DNA of 64,000 nt from Leptolyngbya sp. NIES-3755 (GTDB lineage Bacteria > Cyanobacteriota > Cyanobacteriia > Leptolyngbyales > Leptolyngbyaceae): NCBI GenBank assembly GCA_001548435.1, contig AP017308.1, forward strand, positions 4,349,030 to 4,413,029. The letters are read 5' to 3'. The notes beneath the pieces are model-generated. The model was not told the origin of the DNA. It made no database searches and was given only the letters and a program-made list of their open reading frames with translations. Each line of letters starts with the position of its first letter. Position 1 is the stretch's first letter. Positions 16,836 through 25,556 of the stretch are shown one piece after another. The translations under genes were made by a program, and so were the position numbers.

Positions 16836-18617
16836 ATGAAGACATTCCAAGCGATTCGCGGTCTCTTACCGTTGGTCAAATTTTATCCTTGGGCGATGAG
16901 CGCGATCGTCGTTCTGGGTGTTTTGTCTTCTCTGTCTGAAGGCTTCGGACTCAGCTTATTTATTCCACTGCTCCAAAGTGTTCAACAGACCGATGCTTCA
17001 AGCGGCAATTTCTTTCTTAGCTCGATTAATCAAATTTTTTCTGAGATTCCAAATGAGTCTCGATTTGTATTCATTGCAGCATTCATCTTTGTCTGTATCC
17101 TGCTGAAATCTATTTTAACTTATGCAAATACGGTGCTGTTTGCTTGGTTGAATTCTCGGATTAGTCATCAACTACGATCGAACATTTTCAACCAGCTTCT
17201 CAGTGTGAGCGGTAGCTATCTAGAGCGCAATGATACAGGAAAATTTATCAACACACTTGCAACCGAAACTTGGCAAACCAGTCGAGCGTTAAGCATTTTT
17301 GTGAATTTGATCATCGATAGCTGTACGGTTTTGGTGTTTGCTGTGTTTCTGCTGCTGATTTCTTGGCAGTTAACGATTTGGGTGTGTGTTGCGATCGTGT
17401 TGATTTCGGTCGCGATTCAAAGCGTGACACGTCAGGTTAAATCGATCGGTCAAACGGCAGTGCAGGCGAATCAATCTCTTGCCGATCGAATATGGGAAGG
17501 ATTGGGCGGAATGCGGGTGATTCGGGCATTCGGGCGTGAACGGTATGAGCAAAAAAGATTCGATCGAGCATCGGAACAAGTTCGTCGATCGTTCTTTAAG
17601 CTAGAGATGCTGTCTGGGGTTGTTAGTCCTCTGTCGGAAATATTGTCGGCAGCATTGCTTTTATTGATTCTCGTAGTCGCGCTTAGAGCAAATCAAACGG
17701 CATTACCAACTTTGCTGACCTTTGTGTTTATTTTGTACCGATTGCAGCCGAAGGTAAAGCAAGTAGACGGAGCGCGGGTGGCATTAGCAAGTTTGATCAG
17801 TTCGGTTGCAGAAGTGATGGCACTGCTCGATCGTTCTGATAAGCCTTATTTGATCTCTGGTCACATTCCGTTTCAAGGTTTGAAGCGTGAGATTCAGTTT
17901 GAACAAGTCACATTTCACTACAACCCTGATGAGTCGCCTGCGGTTCAAAATATTTCGCTGAGCATTCCACAAGGAAAAACGACGGCATTTGTTGGACCCT
18001 CTGGAGCCGGGAAGTCAACGCTGATTAATTTGCTGTGTCGATTTTCTGATCCTACGATCGGTGAAATTTATATTGATGGTTGTCTATTGAGACAGCTTCA
18101 ATTAGAGACTTGGCGCGATCGATTAGCGATCGTTAGTCAAGATATCTATATGTTCAGCACGACCGTTCGAGAGAACATTGCTTATGGTCAACTTGATGCC
18201 ACCGATGATGAGATTATCAAAGCCGCTCAACTGGCGAATGCGGATGAATTTATTCGACAGTTACCTGCTGGATATGACACCCATATTGGCGATCGAGGAG
18301 TCAGACTATCCGGAGGACAACGACAGCGAATTACTTTAGCACGAGCCATTATTCGCGATCCTGAAATTCTGATCCTAGATGAAGCAACAAACGCATTAGA
18401 TAGTATTGCTGAAGATTTGATTCAGGAAGCATTGAAAACGCTGAGTCGAAATCGTACTGTGATTGTGATTGCTCATCGACTTTCTACGATCGAGCAAGCG
18501 GATCAGATTATTGTGTTAAATCAAGGTCAAGTCGTCGAACAAGGAAATCTTAATCAATTACTCGCGAATCGAGGCTTATTTACTCAACTGTACCAACTGC
18601 AAAATCGTAAGCACTGA
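16836..18617 (+). CDS. ABC exporter, fused permease and ATPase
   Basis: 593 aa half-transporter. Six transmembrane helices (about 15-310) with DxG-type coupling loops, then a nucleotide-binding domain: Walker A GPSGAGKST near residue 387, Q-loop VSQDIYMFS, signature LSGGQRQR, Walker B ILILDEATNALD and H-loop IAHRLST. Acts as a homodimer in the cytoplasmic membrane. First gene of a glycosyltransferase cluster with only 3 bp to the next gene, so it most likely flips or exports a lipid-linked glycan or glycolipid (HepA/MsbA-like). The substrate is inferred from context. Confidence 0.93.
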   Translation: MKTFQAIRGLLPLVKFYPWAMSAIVVLGVLSSLSEGFGLSLFIPLLQSVQQTDASSGNFFLSSINQIFSEIPNESRFVFIAAFIFVCILLKSILTYANTVLFAWLNSRISHQLRSNIFNQLLSVSGSYLERNDTGKFINTLATETWQTSRALSIFVNLIIDSCTVLVFAVFLLLISWQLTIWVCVAIVLISVAIQSVTRQVKSIGQTAVQANQSLADRIWEGLGGMRVIRAFGRERYEQKRFDRASEQVRRSFFKLEMLSGVVSPLSEILSAALLLLILVVALRANQTALPTLLTFVFILYRLQPKVKQVDGARVALASLISSVAEVMALLDRSDKPYLISGHIPFQGLKREIQFEQVTFHYNPDESPAVQNISLSIPQGKTTAFVGPSGAGKSTLINLLCRFSDPTIGEIYIDGCLLRQLQLETWRDRLAIVSQDIYMFSTTVRENIAYGQLDATDDEIIKAAQLANADEFIRQLPAGYDTHIGDRGVRLSGGQRQRITLARAIIRDPEILILDEATNALDSIAEDLIQEALKTLSRNRTVIVIAHRLSTIEQADQIIVLNQGQVVEQGNLNQLLANRGLFTQLYQLQNRKH

Positions 18618-18870
18618 ACCATGCCTTATTCAATTCACGAAATTGAAGTGACTCAACCGTTGCCGACTTTAACGCTGGCTGAAAACATCACGGGCGTGGG
18701 TTTGATTGTGCGACGATACGATCGAGCAATTGGTTTTCTGATGCAGCCTTGGGATCAGCCTCAGATTGATCAAGATACGATCGCGTCCTGGATTGCAACA
18801 AAGCTCAGTGCAAAGATCATTCAAGAAGCAATTCGCGATGAATGGAAAAGTCCAGAGATTACGAACCGTC

Positions 18871-18881
18871 CCTCATTCACG
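18871..18881. repeat. Target-site duplication, left copy (ISAs1-type)
   Basis: CCTCATTCACG, identical to 20033-20043 on the other side of the insertion. If the terminal G/C pair belongs to the element, the duplication is 9 bp. Confidence 0.9.
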
Positions 18882-20032
18882 CAGGGCTGATTCATTGGTG
18901 GTAGAAAAGCGAGAATTAAGGAGTTGCGTTTGCTCTAACCCACCATGAGCTTGATTGATCACCTCAAACAAATCCGAGATTATCGCACTCAACCTCAGTA
19001 TCCGTTATGGGTGATTTTGGTCTTGATTTTAATGGGCACGATGAGTGGCTGTTTGGGCTACCGCGCATTAGAAGATTTTGTGGAGCGACATCAAGCCGCG
19101 CTTCTTGCCGTCATGAAGCTTCCACACAAGCGCTTACCCTCATACTCGACGATTCGGCGAACAATGGTGCGGGTCGATTTTGTTGCCTTAACGAATGCCT
19201 TTAACGCTTGGGCACAAGAGACAATTTCCGTTCCAGAGCAAACTGCGATTGCGGTAGATGGCAAGAGTATCAAAGCCAGTGTCGAGGAGTATGATAGTGC
19301 CTACCAAGATTTTGTCGCAGTTGTCTCTGCATTTTGTACTCAGCTCGGAGTCGTGATTGGACTTCAAGCGAGACACAATGGCAGTGAAAGCGAGATTACA
19401 ACCGTGCAAACCCTGTTGGAGGTCTTGCAAGTTCAAGGGGTGTGTTTCAGTATGGATGCCTTGCACACCCAAAAAAACCGTTGAGCAAATCATCGACCGT
19501 GGCAATGACTACGTGATTGCCGTCAAGAAGAATCAACCCAAGCTTTACGAATGGATTGCAACCCAGTTTGAGCAGCATCCTGCTGATAGCATCGCAGATG
19601 ACATTGAACATACGAGAAACCGCACCACGCAGCGCACGGTCAGTGTTCTGAAACCCCTGCCTGGATTGGATGCAGCTTGGGTAGGTGTGCAGCGCTTGAT
19701 TCGCGTCGAGCGCACGGGTATTCGTGGCGCTGAGCCAGTTCACGAAACCATGTTCTACTTTAGTTCCTTGGCGACGGATGCCGAAGAACTGAGCCGTCGT
19801 GTCCGAGAGCATTGGCACATTGAGAATCGCCTCCACTATCCGAAAGATGTCGTCATGCGTGAGGACATCGCTCCGCTCTGTGATGGCTATGCTCCAGCTA
19901 ATTTTGCAATCCTCCGCACAATCGCCCTTAACTTGTTTCGATTGCATGGTTTTGCCTCCATCACGAAAGGCATTCGTCATCTGGCTCACAACATTTCTCA
20001 CCTCTTTTCTTTTCTTCAATGAATCAGCCCTG
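18882..20032 (+). mobile_element. ISAs1-family insertion sequence, 1151 bp
   Basis: Bounded by perfect 16-bp terminal inverted repeats CAGGGCTGATTCATTG (18882-18897 and complement 20017-20032) and flanked by an 11-bp direct repeat. It carries one transposase gene of the ISAs1 (H-repeat-like DDE) family. Inserted in a glycosyltransferase gene in the same orientation. Both ends and both duplications are intact, which indicates a recent insertion. Confidence 0.93.
18945..20022 (+). pseudogene. ISAs1 transposase with a frameshift in an A7 run
   Basis: The first frame, 18945-19484, gives the N-terminus (DHLKQIRDYRTQPQYPLWVIL, the first catalytic Asp in AIAVDGKSIK) and ends QKNR-stop. The second frame continues to 20022 with TVEQIIDRGNDYVIAVKKNQ, WHIENRLHYPKDVVMRED and NFAILRTIALNLFR. 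The switch falls at seven consecutive A (19471-19477); deleting one A gives a continuous protein reading MDALHTQKTVEQII, about 358 aa. It may be a real inactivating indel, slippage-tolerant, or a sequencing error. Confidence 0.88.
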
Positions 20033-20043
20033 CCTCATTCACG
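20033..20043. repeat. Target-site duplication, right copy (ISAs1-type)
   Basis: CCTCATTCACG, partner of 18871-18881. Confidence 0.9.
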
Positions 20044-20968
20044 GTTGCAATCTGTACCAAAGATCGACCAGAGCAGTTAGCTCGATGTTTGAGTTCGCTG
20101 CTAAAGTTGCAGTCTTTTGAGATCGTTGTGATTGATAATGCCCCGACGGACGATCGTACTCAAGAGCTAGTCGCAAGTTTGCCCACAGTTCGATATGTTC
20201 AAGAGCCGAAAGCAGGTTTGAACTTTGCCCGGAATCAAGCTCTAGAGGTTGCAAACACAGAACTACTCGCGTTTTTGGATGATGATGTCGTTGTCGATCG
20301 ACTGTGGTTTGAGGGATTGATCACAGCTTGGGCAGAAAATCCAGATGCAGCCGCGTGGACGGGTTTAGTATTACCGTATGAACTAGAGACCGAAGCTCAG
20401 ATTTTATTTGAAAGTCGAGGTGGATTTGGTCGCGGTTTTGAAAAGATTCGCTATGGTCAAATTCTGCCGCAAAATCCGCTGTATCCGTGTGGAGCAGGTA
20501 TTTTCGGAGCAGGTTGCAATATGGCATTTCGACGAGATGTTCTCTTGAAGTTAGGCGGATTTGATGAAGCACTCGATACAGGTGCGCCGCTTCCAGGGGG
20601 AGGAGATTTAGATATCTTTTATCGGATGATTCGATCGAACAATGTTCTTGTCTATGAGCCGCAGTATTTGGTTTATCACCAACATCGCCGAGAATCTGAG
20701 AAATTGCGTCGTCAGTACTGGTCTTGGGGATTGGGTTTGATGGCATTTGTCGCTAAATCCTATCAAACCGATCCCCCACAGCGTGAACAACTTCAGCGAT
20801 TAATAACATGGTGGTTTCAATATCAAACCAAGCAATTAATCAAAAGCTGGACGGGTCGGCATCCATTACCCGCAGAAATGATTTTGGCTGAAATCTGGGG
20901 CGGGATTCGGGGATTGTTCGGTGAATATCCGCGATCGCAGCAACGCATCGAACAGATCCGGAGGCAAT

Positions 20969-22252
20969 ATGAGTCTATTTAAGCCTTGGAAAGTCCTGCA
21001 TCTAAATCTGAGCAATCCGATTCCTGACTTAAACGCAGATGATCACTATCAAGGACTGTATCTTGTTATCTTTTGGGCAAACATTCCCTTGGGTCATTTA
21101 GAGCTTCAAATGGCTCAATTACCAATATTTGCGAATGAGTTGAAGAACTTGATTTTGCCAGCGATCGCACCTTCGATCGGGTCTCATCTACTCGAAACAG
21201 GCTTTCAAGGAGAGCTACCGATCGGCTCACCCAAAACAATTTCACCAGAGTTGAACGATGTTTTAGCGCTAGAGAAACCTTTGGAAATGGTGCGATCGCA
21301 AACTGCAACATTACCCGCAGAATCTTCGATCTCAGTGATTGTCTGTACTCGCGATCGTCCTGATGCTTTGAAAGCGTGTTTGCGATCGCTCCAAGCTCTC
21401 GATCCGTTACCATTTGAGATTTTAGTCATTGATAATGCACCCAGTTCAGATGCAACATATGAGTTAGTCGCTCAACTGCCGAACATTCGATATGTGAAAG
21501 AACCGCGATCGGGCTTAAGTGCTGCTAGAAATCGAGGCATTCAAGAAAGTCGGGGTAGTATTCTTGCGTTTACTGATGATGATGTTGCGGTGCATCCTCA
21601 GTGGATAGCTCGATTGCAACAAGCTTTTTCTGAACCTCGTATTTTGGCAGTCACCGGATTAATATTGCCGACTCAGCTTGAAACGCGATCGCAGTTCCTA
21701 TTCGAGAAAAGCTTTGGGGGATTTGGTCAAGGATATCGATCGAAAGAGTTTGATTCAGAATTTTTTCAGACGATGCAAGGGCGGGGAGTTCCGGTATGGC
21801 GAATGGGCGCAGGGGCAAATATGGCATTTCGTCGCAGTGTATTCGACAAAGTTGGGAACTTCGATCAGCGATTGGGAGCGGGTCGATCGGGCTGTAGTGA
21901 AGATTCTGAACTGTGGTATCGCATCTTAGCTGAGGGAGGTCATTGTTACTATGAGCCGAAAGCAGTCGTCTTCCACACTCATCGAACTGATTTCGCGAGT
22001 CTCGAATCTCAGATGTATTCCTATATGCGGGGGCATGTGACTGCTTTGCTAGTTCAGTTTGAGCGATACCATCATTGGGGAAATTTGCGACGATTGGGAA
22101 TTGCTCTACCTCGGTACTATCTGAGAAGAACGATCGCAAAACTGCTAAATCGTAGTCCCATTCCGGCTGGGATTCTAAGCGCAGAGATTCGGGGCTGTTT
22201 GGCTGGACTGGTGTTTTATTGGCAAAATCGACAACCTCAAAACAATGTATAA
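20969..22252 (+). CDS. GT2 family glycosyltransferase
   Basis: Start at ATG 20969, supported by GGAGG 4 nt upstream; it overlaps the preceding gene by 14 bp. 427 aa: an N-terminal domain of about 115 residues shared with the preceding interrupted gene, then GT-A catalytic motifs ISVIVCTRDRPDALKACL, FEILVIDNAPSSD, GLSAARNRGI, FTDDDVAVHPQW (metal-binding DDD) and MGAGANMAFRRSVF. Predicted to add a sugar to a surface or lipid-linked glycan at the cytosolic face. Acceptor unknown. Confidence 0.93.
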   Translation: MSLFKPWKVLHLNLSNPIPDLNADDHYQGLYLVIFWANIPLGHLELQMAQLPIFANELKNLILPAIAPSIGSHLLETGFQGELPIGSPKTISPELNDVLALEKPLEMVRSQTATLPAESSISVIVCTRDRPDALKACLRSLQALDPLPFEILVIDNAPSSDATYELVAQLPNIRYVKEPRSGLSAARNRGIQESRGSILAFTDDDVAVHPQWIARLQQAFSEPRILAVTGLILPTQLETRSQFLFEKSFGGFGQGYRSKEFDSEFFQTMQGRGVPVWRMGAGANMAFRRSVFDKVGNFDQRLGAGRSGCSEDSELWYRILAEGGHCYYEPKAVVFHTHRTDFASLESQMYSYMRGHVTALLVQFERYHHWGNLRRLGIALPRYYLRRTIAKLLNRSPIPAGILSAEIRGCLAGLVFYWQNRQPQNNV

Positions 22253-23051
22253 ACAAGCATTACCAGAGTTCTTATCTCGAAATCCGTTTCCTCATCCGCT
22301 TACTCAAGGGTTCTTTTACCGTGAGAAAATGCGAGCCATTCATCGGATTGCACCCGATCGACAATTTCAAGACATTCTCGAAGTTGGGGGTGGTCAAGGT
22401 GGACTGACTGCATTACTCTATCCACGATCGAACATTACCAATCTCGATCTCGATCCCCAATACACTTCTGCTCCTTGCAATCAACAACCTCAAGTTCGCT
22501 TCGTCTGTGGAGATGCAACTGAGCTACCGTTTGAAGATGAGAGCTTTGATGCGGTGACGATGTTTGATGTGCTTGAACATATTCCAGATCATAGAAGTGC
22601 GATCGCTGAAGCGTTCCGAGTGTTACGACCGGATGGATTTCTACTCGTTAGCACTCCAAACGAACATTGGCGATTTCCTTACTATGGTTTGATGAAACCG
22701 ATTTGCCCGCCTGAATCTGAAGTCATGGCAGAGTGGGGTCATGTTCGACGCGGATATACTTTAGCAGAACTCGCTGAGTTGATTGATGCTCCCTGTCAAG
22801 GTTCTGCTACGTTTATCAATCCGGTTACGGTTGTAGGGCATGATATTGCATTTTCTAAGTTGCCGGGACGAGTTCAGCGATCGCTCTGTACATTGCTCAG
22901 TCCGATGATTTGGCTCAGTTATGCGCTGCATCGTCCAGAGTCAAAAGGCACAGAAACTGCATCTGCATGGAAAAAACTCTCAGAATCCGAACTGCGATCG
23001 CGCTTGACAATCGTTGCTCACCAATCAGTTGCTAACGAATCTCAGCCATGA
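22245..23051 (+). CDS. Class I SAM-dependent methyltransferase
   Basis: 268 aa overlapping the upstream gene by 8 bp. Motif I DILEVGGGQGGL (about residue 43), the acidic end of strand 2 (NLDLDP), VRFVCGDATELPFEDESFDAVTMFDVLEHI and HRSAIAEAFRVLRPDGFLLVSTP define a Methyltransf_11 fold. Placed within a glycosyltransferase operon, it probably methylates a sugar or lipid-linked intermediate; target not deducible. Confidence 0.92.
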   Translation: MYKQALPEFLSRNPFPHPLTQGFFYREKMRAIHRIAPDRQFQDILEVGGGQGGLTALLYPRSNITNLDLDPQYTSAPCNQQPQVRFVCGDATELPFEDESFDAVTMFDVLEHIPDHRSAIAEAFRVLRPDGFLLVSTPNEHWRFPYYGLMKPICPPESEVMAEWGHVRRGYTLAELAELIDAPCQGSATFINPVTVVGHDIAFSKLPGRVQRSLCTLLSPMIWLSYALHRPESKGTETASAWKKLSESELRSRLTIVAHQSVANESQP

Positions 23052-24349
23052 TTACTCCGTCGCTTGCCCTGTTTCCCTGGGGCGACTTAATCGAAGATTT
23101 TCTCGACAGCATTGATCTCACTTTCGAGCAGTTCTGCACCGAAATGAGCGGGGGCTGGATGTTTGGTTATGTTGAATCACTGAAACGGGTCGGAGTACGA
23201 TCGACTTTGTTTTGCATCTCGAATCGTGTCACATCCGTAGAGCGGCATCTTCACCAACCTACCGGAGCAACGATCTGTGTTCTTCCGGCTCCCAAACTGC
23301 ACACAATTCCACGCCGATTCATGCAAAATCCTTACGGTTGGACCGTTGAGGATACGTTTGGAAAACTCGATCGCTTTCGTCGTCCGGTCTTTCATCTGTT
23401 GAAAGATATTGCGCCTTACTTAGCAACACCGCTTTGGTCGGTCGCAACAGAATTAAAGCGCGAGAATTGTCGAGCGATTCTGTGTCAAGAGTACGAATAT
23501 GCTCGATTCGATGCTTGTGTTTTGTTAGGACAATGGTTAAACCTGCCTGTGTATGCCACCTTTCAGGGCGGTGACTTTCAACTCAGCCGATTAGAACGAT
23601 TTGTTCGCCCCGCAACGATTCAACGCTGTGCAGGACTAATCATTGCGACTCAAACGGAGATTCAGCGGATTCAGTCTCGATATGAGGTTCCAGCCGCGAA
23701 AGTCGCGCAGATTTTTAACCCGATCGACCTTGAGAATTGGCAACTGTACGATCGCATTGATTCCCGCCAAAGGTTCGGAATTCCACTCGATGCTGAAGTT
23801 GTAGTGTGTCACGGACGCATTGACATTCATCGTAAAGGACTCGATATTTTACTAAAAGCATGGCAGCAAGTTTGCACTGAACGATCGCATCGAGAGTTAC
23901 GCCTGCTGCTTGTTGGGACAGGTAGGGATGCTGACAGGTTCGCTCAATTGATCGAATCGCAGCAGAACATTCTCTGGGTCAATCAATATGTTCGCGATCG
24001 CGCTCTGATCCAACAGTATCTCTCTGCATCAGACTTATACGTGCTGGCTTCTCGACATGAAGGCTTTCCAGTTGCACCGATCGAGGCAATGGCTTCGGGT
24101 TTACCGATTGTTGCCACTCGCGCTCCGGGTGTTGCAGATATTTTGGGCGATCCAGCCAAAGCGGGCTTGATCGTACCTTGTGATGATCCTGTTGCGTTAG
24201 CAACCGCGATCGGTCGTCTCTTAGATGATCAAAGTTTGAGACAACAGTTCAGCCAGCAGGCTCGACAGCGCGTCGAACACTGTTTCTCGCTCACCGCGAT
24301 CGCTCAGCAACTCGATCGCTTGATGCAGCTAAGTGTTGCTATTTTGTGA
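23048..24349 (+). CDS. GT4 family glycosyltransferase
   Basis: 433 aa, start overlapping the methyltransferase stop (ATGA). GT-B fold: N-terminal acceptor domain (CQEYEYARFDACVLLGQWLNLPVYATFQGGDF) and C-terminal donor domain with VVCHGRIDIHRKGLDILLKAW, LLLVGTGRDADRF and the EX7E-type SRHEGFPVAPIEAMASGLPIVAT. A retaining enzyme using a nucleotide sugar. Last gene of the plus-strand glycan cluster; its end overlaps the convergent GT2 by 21 bp. Confidence 0.93.
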   Translation: MITPSLALFPWGDLIEDFLDSIDLTFEQFCTEMSGGWMFGYVESLKRVGVRSTLFCISNRVTSVERHLHQPTGATICVLPAPKLHTIPRRFMQNPYGWTVEDTFGKLDRFRRPVFHLLKDIAPYLATPLWSVATELKRENCRAILCQEYEYARFDACVLLGQWLNLPVYATFQGGDFQLSRLERFVRPATIQRCAGLIIATQTEIQRIQSRYEVPAAKVAQIFNPIDLENWQLYDRIDSRQRFGIPLDAEVVVCHGRIDIHRKGLDILLKAWQQVCTERSHRELRLLLVGTGRDADRFAQLIESQQNILWVNQYVRDRALIQQYLSASDLYVLASRHEGFPVAPIEAMASGLPIVATRAPGVADILGDPAKAGLIVPCDDPVALATAIGRLLDDQSLRQQFSQQARQRVEHCFSLTAIAQQLDRLMQLSVAIL

Positions 24350-25462
24350 CATTTGGGCAACTTGTCGCCATCGCCAGAGGAGAACGCGATCGTAAGGTCG
24401 CCAAATCGTTCGTTGGCGTTGAGTTGTCAGATGATTAATCTCATCGATCGTCAGGGTTGATCTCGATCGCTTAAACTGTTGCACAAAGTTGAGCCACTCT
24501 CTTTGGTCTTTCCACACCAGGAGCGTGAAAGGTCGAGTGATGAAACTCAAGACTGCAAACAATACAACTTTGTAGAGTCCGGGACGCAATAGCACAACGC
24601 GATCGACACTCAAACAGCGAGCAATCCAAACAAACATATTTTGATAGTCGCCGCTGACATAGCTCTTCCCGATTAGATAGTTATAGAAAGTACTTCTTGA
24701 CCAGCGACGAATGCGATCGGGAATGTTCGGATTCCGCTGTTGTACTTCAGTCATCATCACTTCATAAGATCTCGCCATCACGGGTGCATTCGTCGCCATA
24801 CTCCCCACATACTGCCGATATCCGATGAGATATTCAGGCACAACGCGAACTGAATACTGTTCAGCAATGCGAATATAAATATCCCAGTCCTCGCACCCTT
24901 GAGCATTTTGCGCTCTTAGATTGCAGTTGTAGCCGCCAACCCGATCGATACAACTCCGACGAAACAAAGCAGTGCTGGCATTATCTAAGAAGTTGAAATA
25001 CAGCAAACCATTAAAGACATTCCCCTCAGCAGCAGTGAAATCTTGATCGGCAATATAGCGCCCAATAATCTCTCCAGCTTCATTCAGATAAACCGACCAA
25101 GAATAAACTAATCCGACTGTTTCATCAGCAGTTTCAAGACAGCGAACTTGCTTTTCGAGCTTTTCGGGATACCAAATATCATCTGCATCGATCGGAGAAA
25201 TGTACTTTCCAATCGAGGCTTGAATGGCTAAATTTCGAGCCGCTGCAACTCCGGAGTTTTCTTGGCAGATTAAGCGAATTCTGCGATCGCGTTCAGCATA
25301 GGATTTAACAATTTCGGCGGTACGATCGCTCGAACCATCATCGACCACAATGATCTCAAAGTTCTGATAAGTTTGCGCCAAAACTGAGTCTAATGTCTGT
25401 CCGATAAAGGCTTCTGCGTTGTAAGCCGGGATGATCACAGATACAAGTGCCTTACAAGTCAT
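24329..25462 (-). CDS. GT2 family glycosyltransferase
   Basis: Start taken at ATG 25462 (MTCKALVSVIIPAYNAEAF), where GT2 homology begins; the frame extends to 25516. 377 aa: SVIIPAYNAEAFIGQTLDSVLAQTYQNFEIIVVDDGSSD, GVAAARNLAI, YISPIDADDIW (metal site), and GCEDWDIYIRIAE. The C-terminal third is basic and helical (ITRPFTLLVWKDQREW). A polymer-extending or decorating transferase belonging functionally with the plus-strand cluster, although transcribed toward it. Confidence 0.92.
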   Translation of the reverse strand: MTCKALVSVIIPAYNAEAFIGQTLDSVLAQTYQNFEIIVVDDGSSDRTAEIVKSYAERDRRIRLICQENSGVAAARNLAIQASIGKYISPIDADDIWYPEKLEKQVRCLETADETVGLVYSWSVYLNEAGEIIGRYIADQDFTAAEGNVFNGLLYFNFLDNASTALFRRSCIDRVGGYNCNLRAQNAQGCEDWDIYIRIAEQYSVRVVPEYLIGYRQYVGSMATNAPVMARSYEVMMTEVQQRNPNIPDRIRRWSRSTFYNYLIGKSYVSGDYQNMFVWIARCLSVDRVVLLRPGLYKVVLFAVLSFITRPFTLLVWKDQREWLNFVQQFKRSRSTLTIDEINHLTTQRQRTIWRPYDRVLLWRWRQVAQMSQNSNT

Positions 25463-25556
25463 GAGTATTGCCCACACGAATTCAGCTTTATCAGAGACAA
25501 TTTTCGCGAGCGTCAAATCTATCTAAGGATAAAGCATTCACGAGCTTGACTTAATT

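Larger units (their letters stand above)
18621..20982 (+). pseudogene. GT2 glycosyltransferase split by an ISAs1-type insertion
   Basis: Exonic parts are 18621-18881 and 20044-20982; removing 18882-20043 joins codons in frame as ...RPSFT/VAICTKDRPEQL. The restored protein (about 400 aa) has an N-terminal domain of about 85 residues and then a GT-A fold: VAICTKDRPEQLARCL, FEIVVIDNAPTDD, FARNQAL, FLDDDVVV (DxD-type) and GAGCNMAFRRDVL. The next gene has the same architecture, so the two are tandem paralogs. As it stands, translation ends 9 residues-worth after the insertion site region (TGA 18888-18890) and the catalytic part lacks its start. Apparently inactivated recently. Confidence 0.88.

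Noticed and set aside
19465-19485. Programmed -1 frameshift in the ISAs1 transposase
   Set aside because: The required shift is +1 (or -2), not -1, so the classical A-run -1 slippage used by other IS families does not fit.
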